A DNA stretch of 64,000 bases from Posidonia oceanica (Eukaryota > Streptophyta > Magnoliopsida > Alismatales > Posidoniaceae): the NCBI GenBank assembly GCA_037176725.1, contig JAZBRS010000035.1:46262001-46326000 (forward strand), written 5' to 3'. Both the position numbers and the translations under genes were made by a program. Below the pieces are notes generated by a model that searched no databases, was not told the origin of the DNA, and was given only the letters and a program-made list of their open reading frames with translations. Positions 57,709 to 64,000 of this stretch are shown here, piece by piece (positions within the stretch are counted from its first letter, which is position 1; each line of letters starts with the position of its first letter).

Positions 57709-60444
57709 GGATGTTGAGCTCTCTTTTCTTCTTCCTTTCCTTTCAGTGTGCATGCACTCATTATTTGGGTTCCCAGTGTTGCATAAGCTACTGGGGATCG
57801 GTGGAGCTTGAAGAGAGATTAGGAGAGAGTTCAGATGATTGATAGGATCTCTGGATAGCTTGGGAGCCTGCTGCATGGGGTGGGGTTCTTGTGTTGTAAT
57901 ATCTGTGATCTTTGCTTGTGCTTGTGGACTGTGTATCTAAATAGCACGTATTCTTGGCATGGGCAACCAGCATGGTTTGTAGGCACATGTTACCAGCACA
58001 TTTTCTTGGTGCGGTTTACTCGTGCGTTTTGGTGGTTCAGGGTGCTGTAAGTTGTGAGTTGTAGTTTGGAGATTAGTTATTCCAATTGCTTTTGGGTTGA
58101 GAGTTGTGTTGAATTCGAGGATGTTTTGAGTGGAGACCTTGATAGTGATTTGTGGATTGATGATGTTGGCTCTATTGGATTGTAATGATAATTAGAAGAA
58201 TTATCATGGAGGTATTTCATAATGATTAATTGGTCCCTTGTACAAGTGGATTGCATGTTTAAGGGATATTACAAGTGGTCTGGATTGAGTGCATGGGCCT
58301 ATATGTGCACATACCTTGCTTTGAGAATTATGTGTACATGTGTTGTGTTTGTGCTACTTAGGGAGAGCTGTAATTGTGCAAGTGGAGGTGTGAGTGACAC
58401 AAGTGGTTGTGTTATTGTGCCAAGTGAATGGAGTTGAGAGTAGGTGAGTTGCCACTCGCCACTTGTGCATTTTGGGCTTTAAGTATATAAGGAGGATTGA
58501 TTTGCCCCTTTGAATACACATGTAGTTGGAAAGAGGAGAGAGAGGTAGAGAGAGTGATGAGGAGAAAGGAGAGTGGGTCATGCGAGGGAGAGAGAGATTA
58601 GGAGAAGAAGAAGAGGAGAGCGAGGTAGAGAGAGAGATGAGGAGAGAGGAGAGTGGGTCGTGAGAGGGAGAGAGAGATCAGGAGAAGAAGAAGAGGAAGA
58701 GGGAGAGAGAGAGGGAGAGAGAGATCAGGAGAAGAAGAAGAGGAAGAGGGAGAGAGAGAGAGGGAGAGAGAGAGATCAAGAGTGATGGAGACAGAGTTGA
58801 GCGGAGGGAGAGTGAGTAGTGAGAGGGAGATCAGGAGAGTTGAGAAGGGGAGGTTGTAGCCGAGAGAGGGAGTGGGTTTGGTGGTGTGTTGTGACCTGCT
58901 ACTACCGTGAGCGGCTCCTGTTGCTGCCATGTGCCACCGTCGCTGTTGTAGCTGTCGTGACGGAGATCGCCATGTTGCGATTATCGGGTTTCCACGGAGG
59001 TGAGTTGAGTTCAATTGGGTTTTGGGTTTCTTCTCTTTTCCCTCTGTGTGTGGTACATTTGTGCATTTTGTTTGTGTTTTTGGGTTGCTAGGTGTGCTCT
59101 GGACAAGTGGCCGTGCTCGAGAGAGGCGAGAGTGGCAGAATTTGGGCTATGACAAAGAGGTTGTCGGCGGCTGTAGTTGGGTTTCGTTAGAGGTTTGTTG
59201 GGTTGTGAGAGTTGGACTCGAGATATACGCTTCACCAAGACTCTTTTGATGCAATTAGAGTCATGAATCTTTGGAAGCATGTTGATTCTAACTCTGAGAT
59301 TGTTTTATAGCATTTAATGATGTATTTATAAGCTTAATTTGTGATTAATGGAGGTGATTGTGTTCTCATTTCAATGTTTGCTGTGAGAGCATGCTAGCTT
59401 GTTTAATTGATATCTTGGGTTGTAGATATCAGAATTCAGGATTTTCAATTGTGTATGGTAGATAACTTCTTAACATACAATTTGGTATATTATACTTATT
59501 TTTCTGGGCTTTGTGCTGATCTGTGTGGAAAAAAATTAGTAGCTTGTTCTCACAGGTGAACTGTTCACAAAGGTATGTGTGTGTTTGGTTTTAATGCTAT
59601 CTCGAGATTTTGATATCAGATTTTGGTGTTTTAGTAGGCATTGGAAAGATAATTCCAAGAACTTCAAAATGGAGTATGATACGTATTTTGGTGGTTGATT
59701 TTGTTACTTCAAATTCAAGGAATTCAGTAGAAGGTTTTATTGGGCAGTGGTACGTCTTCTGAAAAGCAAATTAGATATATGCATGTTATGATTTTGAGGC
59801 TCTTATAATGATTTAGAGCTTTGTAATTGCTGTAGTTTGTTGAGTTTAGCTTCGAGTATGATTTATGGCATTTATGGATGAATTATCATGCTTAGTTTGA
59901 AATTTATTGGTGCTTGTGAACTCACGGTGAACACTATTCACTGTAATAGTGTGTTGGCTTTTGTAGTTGATATCTCGAGTTGTAGATATCAGATTCTTAT
60001 GATTTTGGTTGCATATGATAGATAATTTAATTATCTTCGTTTTAGTATATCATATGTATTTTTCTAGTTTGTGTGGTAGATCTTATGGTTTGTTGTAGGT
60101 GGTAGTGTTTACTGCCTATTTTTAGCACTTGAGGCACGTGTGAGCCGCACGCCCAGGGGGCGCGTGCCCCTAGTGTGGTTTGGCCATGTAGTTTTGCAAT
60201 TCAGTGGACTATAGTCTGTGTTTTGTGATGTTTTGTGTGGTGTTTTGTACGACATTTTGTGTAGTATTGTGAGTTGATTTTGAAATGATTTTCAAAAAGG
60301 TTTTTCAAAAGGATTTGGAAAGAAATGCATAAGATTTGCAAAGATTTTGGAAAGATTTTCCGTGATTTTCAAGGAACCAAGAGGACCGTCGGATCGTACT
60401 AACAAACCAGAGACAATTGATACCTCTGACGGGTCATGTGTGAG
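57709..60444. other. Right flank of the nest with an old tandem duplication
   Basis: The target DNA resumes here. A GA-rich simple repeat lies at 58525-58860. The segments at about 59280-59560 and 59800-60090 are diverged copies of each other: both have a GTAGATATCAGA word, then a TATGGTAGATAA-like word and a TATTTTTCT word in the same order. No coding match was found. Open frames across the GA-rich tract are compositional. Confidence 0.55.
58525..58860. repeat. GAGA-rich microsatellite
   Basis: Runs of GAGAGAGA with GGAGAAGAAGAAGAGG interruptions, repeated in blocks of about 60-70 bases. Confidence 0.92.
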
Positions 60445-63173
60445 TGTAGACACCCCATTTTCTACAGGTACTCATTAGTGGACACTTCCAGAAGAACAAA
60501 TCTGGTTGCGGCGGACTTAACCTCACTCCAGACTGACTAGAACCACCCCAACACCCACCTCACACCTTAAACTCACCAAAACCTAGTTCACAATAAAGCC
60601 CAGGCCAATCAGTAGCCCCACACACCCTGGAATAGGCTCAAATCCAACCATTGACCTCTAATACAGTCTCAGTGTCTCTAAAAAGCGTTATCTCACGACG
60701 TCTATAGAAGACAGCATCATCCAGCGACTACGCCAGACGTAGACAAGTGATGCGTTGTTCAAGCGTGTATTGCTGGCACGATGCTCTGTTTCAGTTAAAA
60801 CTATCAAAAAGGTTTCTTTTGCCATTCCACTTGGATGAACCTCAGATCCCTGCCTCCCATTGGTCCTCGCAGATCTGGGCGTGCACTCCTTTGTATCCAG
60901 ACCTTCAAGCCCTCATTCCTAAACCTATTTCCCATCTAATCCCACTCCATTTGAATTTACACCACGCATTTCCCACGTCGTCAACCGACGACATCCATTC
61001 TTGGCACGGCGTCGCCTCCTCACCGGCGGACAACCTGCACTCACCGCCCTCACTGCCACCACCGCCTGTAGCCCTACGACCGACGACCTTCGCCGTCCTC
61101 GACCTGCAGCCCACTTACTTCCTCGACTGCCAAACCTCCTCACAGCCTCTCACTGCCCTCCCTCTGCCATGACCAGCTGTTGCCAGAGCTAATAGGCATG
61201 GAGAGAACCCAATTCAAGCCCCCGGCCATTTGCAGCAACGATCCCCGGCCATTTTCGCACACAGCCAAAACTTCCATCCATTCTCCTCCCTCGCCGCTTG
61301 CACCAGAGCGTGTAGAGGCAATCCAGAAACACTCACACACATCCCAGCTTTCTTCCAAGCCATTCAAACCTTCGTTTCGCATTTCGAACCACCGCAGCAA
61401 TCGAGCTCACCATTCCTCCTTGGCCGCCGCCAGCCAGCATCTCCAGAAGCCACCCCATGGCTCCAAACTTCTCCAAACTCCGTGCACACCATCTCCTGCT
61501 CGCCACGAATGTAGCCCGATCAATCCAAGCGCTTGCCATTGCCTCCACCGCCGCAGCAACCTCCACTTCGGTAAACTTCGGCGAGCTAGGTCAGGGGGCA
61601 CATCCATGCATCCCCGCTGGTGAGCGATCCCACCATTAGCTTCGTTACATGCCAAGCATGCTTTTTAGATAATTAGTTGCATTTTATCGTAGCTTAGCCG
61701 CCGTTCTTGGCCATCTTCTCTGGCACCGGAGGCCTGCTAGATTAGGCACCGCATGAAGCGACGACTAGCCTACACCTCTGTCTGTCGGATGGCCGGACTT
61801 TGGGCCATTGCTCCGGCCGGCCCAAAGCTCCATTTTCTTTTCTGTTTGCATCTTTGTGATCGTGTATGTTTGCTCTTTAAGATTGCATGCTTAGATCATA
61901 ATTTTGCATTGCCATGGGTTCCAGATCTGGTCCCAAAGGTGACTATTTGGAAAGCCAAGTTGCAGTGCAGGCACCGCTAACACCGGCGACTCACCTGCAA
62001 CTCTTGGCCGTTCCTCTGACCAACCTTTGGACCGTCGTATCTTACAACCTAGGAGTCCATTTTGCATTCTGTTTGCTTGCTTGCATTCCTGAATATACCA
62101 TCTGTAGATTCATGCATTTAGATTATCATTTCGCATCATCTAGCTAGCTTGTTTTTGGCCATGAAAGTCACTGTCTAGAAGAACTGTGCGCGCCTCTGTC
62201 GCCAGCCTCCCAGGTGACAAGCTTAGACGCTGCTCACACCGGCGACTAGCTCCAGTTGCTGCTCTAGCCAGCGCCAAGTGCCTCGCTGATCTCATCGGTG
62301 ACATGCACTGCCGCCGCTCAGGCTGGCAACCAGCCCTGCAGTTCAGACAATGGCCGAGTCACTCTTGTTTGCCACTTTGCATTTTGTTCATTTCGCTCGT
62401 TCGCTTTCAGATTTGTTTCCCGAGCCGGTTTATCGTCACTTTGCCGCATTTTCGCTTTGATTAGATTTCTAGCATATTTTCAAAGCTCGCAATATTTACA
62501 AACCCATGTCGCATGTCACTTTGCATTGCATGGTTTATCAACCGTTTTGTTTTCTGCCTGCATTGCATTAGGACAATGATGCTTACAGTCTAGAGTTTTT
62601 ATGAACCAGGGCATGCCTCGTTCGGAACTCTGGCAGCGCTGCTGAGCACATAGTCTGCACGTTTAATTTTAATCATGCATCATGACATCTTAAGCATATT
62701 AAGCAAGTTTAAGCATTCATTAGGCATTCATAGCATCTCTCGTCCCTCGGGCGTATAGTAAAGGCAAGCAATTGCTGACATCCTGCATATGCGAGTGAGA
62801 AGCCTAAGAAAGACCGATTCTCGAACGTATCGGGGGTGCCTAACACCTTCCCCTTGCGTAACAGGAGTCCTTATCCTTTCTCTTGGCCTGCAATGACCAT
62901 TATGCCCTCATCCTAGGCACGAGCCATATCATTGCATAGCATTTGCATCCTTTTGCATGTTTTCCATGCATCCCCCCAGTTTTCCTTGTCTCCCGATTTC
63001 ATAAACACAGTGGTGACTCTGATTTTGCTTTATCTTTGTTTTTTCCTCTTTTTTCGGTGTTTTCAAGTAGAGTTTCCTTCCTCGGATCTACCTGTTAATA
63101 GTGACCTACTTTCAGTCGGTGCACGTGGGCTTTGGCATCGTGCACGGACGCGCCGATTTTCAGGGTTACTACA
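60445..63173 (+). repeat. LTR F, a Tat-type LTR related to element D, plus orientation
   Basis: It begins TGTAGACACCCCATTTTC and ends GGTTACTACA. In reverse complement its last 600 bases follow the LTR of element D closely: CAGCGCTGCTGAGCAC (about 62630), the LTR core GGGGGTGCCTAACACCTTCC (about 62830), and GCTTTGGCATCGTGCACGGA near the end. The GC-rich middle (60900-62450), with open frames on both strands, corresponds in position to the GC-rich block of D's LTR. No primer site follows 63173 and no clear TSD flanks it (GTGAG before; ACAGG after). It may be a solo LTR with altered flanks or the edge of a broken element. Confidence 0.75.
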
Positions 63174-64000
63174 ACAGGTAAGTCTTCTCCTCTCTTAGCT
63201 TAGAATCCTTACTTCTACATTGTGGATGCTTGTTTCGATGCATTTTATTTAAGTTTTCTTGGATATGGTCTCTGTTTTGCCGCCATGTTTTGACTCCGGT
63301 GATGGGTTCACCCGCACAAGGCCGACGACCAATGAGTGTGCGGTGACCCATCCCTGAGTATAAGTTTTAACGTTGCATGGCCTATCCTCGACCTCCCTTC
63401 CACCCTCCGATGCGTCCTCAGAGCGCGACTTGGGCTAACGACCTCTCCCATGGTCCGCCGGCCCGAGTTCACCGACGCAGTCCCATGGAGGACAGGGAGG
63501 AGCGGCCATTGGTCGTTTTACCATTCCATTAGCATCTCTAATATCCTCTTGACCTTCCCGAGCCTCCACCATAAGCCCAAACCGCGTATCGTGGGTTCCT
63601 GGCCCTTCCAGTGGTGGGAGAACCCATTGGATTCCGGCGATACATAAGTGGAGGTGGGTGGAACGATCCACACCACTATATTTCATTTTATTTGCATGGT
63701 TCTATTTGTTGATGATTGCTCTTGCTTAATAGATAGTCACTTGTTTGATTTGAATCGTTTTGGGCACATAATCATGCATTGAAATCAGTCGAGGTGCAGG
63801 ACGCTAGAACTGATGCGTCTTATGTAAGACACTGGAAACCATAGTGTCTTACACCTCTGTTATAGCTTTCACTTGATTTTCCCCACAAAAATGTTTTGGA
63901 TGTTTTCCAATGTTTGAAATATGATGCATGCTGTGATTTTAGTCTATTCCTATCATGTTTTGCTTCATAAAATCAACATGTAAAAATCATACATCGTTTT
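63174..64000. other. Sequence right of LTR F, unassigned
   Basis: No gene or primer-binding site is recognised. From about 63790 to 63880 the text (GACGCT, GCGTCTTATGTAAGAC, GTGTCTTACACCTCTGT) resembles the dyad cluster in the LTR of element C (48710-48790) in the same orientation, so a related LTR may begin here. The window ends before this can be tested. Confidence 0.4.

Noticed and set aside
58525..58860. A charged Arg/Glu-rich protein
   Set aside because: It is a GAGA microsatellite open in several frames.

Overview
This window looks like plant nuclear DNA, probably from a eudicot with a large, repeat-rich genome. The evidence is CACTA DNA transposons, a SIRE-type Copia element, two Tat/Ogre-type Gypsy-like elements with an 18-base primer-binding site of the tRNA-Arg type, interstitial TTTAGGG repeats, and fragments of plant NADP-isocitrate dehydrogenase and vacuolar sorting receptor genes. 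I cannot name the species. I see no intact host gene, rRNA or tRNA gene.

About 56 kb (1568-57705) is a five-level nest of transposable elements, and each boundary carries a matching target-site duplication (TSD). Element A is a CACTA transposon (about 9.5 kb once its inserts are removed, TSD TTT) with a decayed Tnp2 transposase and a second transposase-like gene. Element B is a second CACTA (6920-53582, about 6.8 kb net, TSD AAT) inside an exon of A's second gene. B carries pieces of three host genes, all on the minus strand. Element C is a 13.5-kb (net) Tat-type LTR element (10330-50216, TSD GTATG) inside an intron of B's captured isocitrate dehydrogenase. Element E is a SIRE-like Copia element (15348-41727, about 8.8 kb net, TSD AAAAA) inside C. 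Element D is a 17.6-kb Tat-type element (17523-35078, TSD ACAAG) inside the extra 3' ORF of E. C, D and E all read on the minus strand. The order of arrival was A, B, C, E, D.

C and D have a primer-binding site, a gag-like frame, tandem arrays and a polypurine tract, but no protease, reverse transcriptase or integrase. They must therefore depend on another Tat element for mobility. Their 3' non-coding halves are unusual. They hold tandem arrays whose units each fold into a stem-loop, plus a dispersed family of 13 small hairpins, shared by both elements, whose stems change in a compensatory way. This is the best candidate here for an undescribed system.

Left of the nest (1-1564) and right of it (57709-64000) is the DNA into which A inserted. 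The left side has no recognisable gene. The right side has a GA-rich microsatellite, an old duplicated block, and one LTR (F, 60445-63173) from a family related to D and in the opposite orientation. Nearly every coding frame carries premature stops, many of them C-to-T or G-to-A changes, as expected for long-methylated transposons. No alignment or divergence was computed; all homology calls come from reading the translations.
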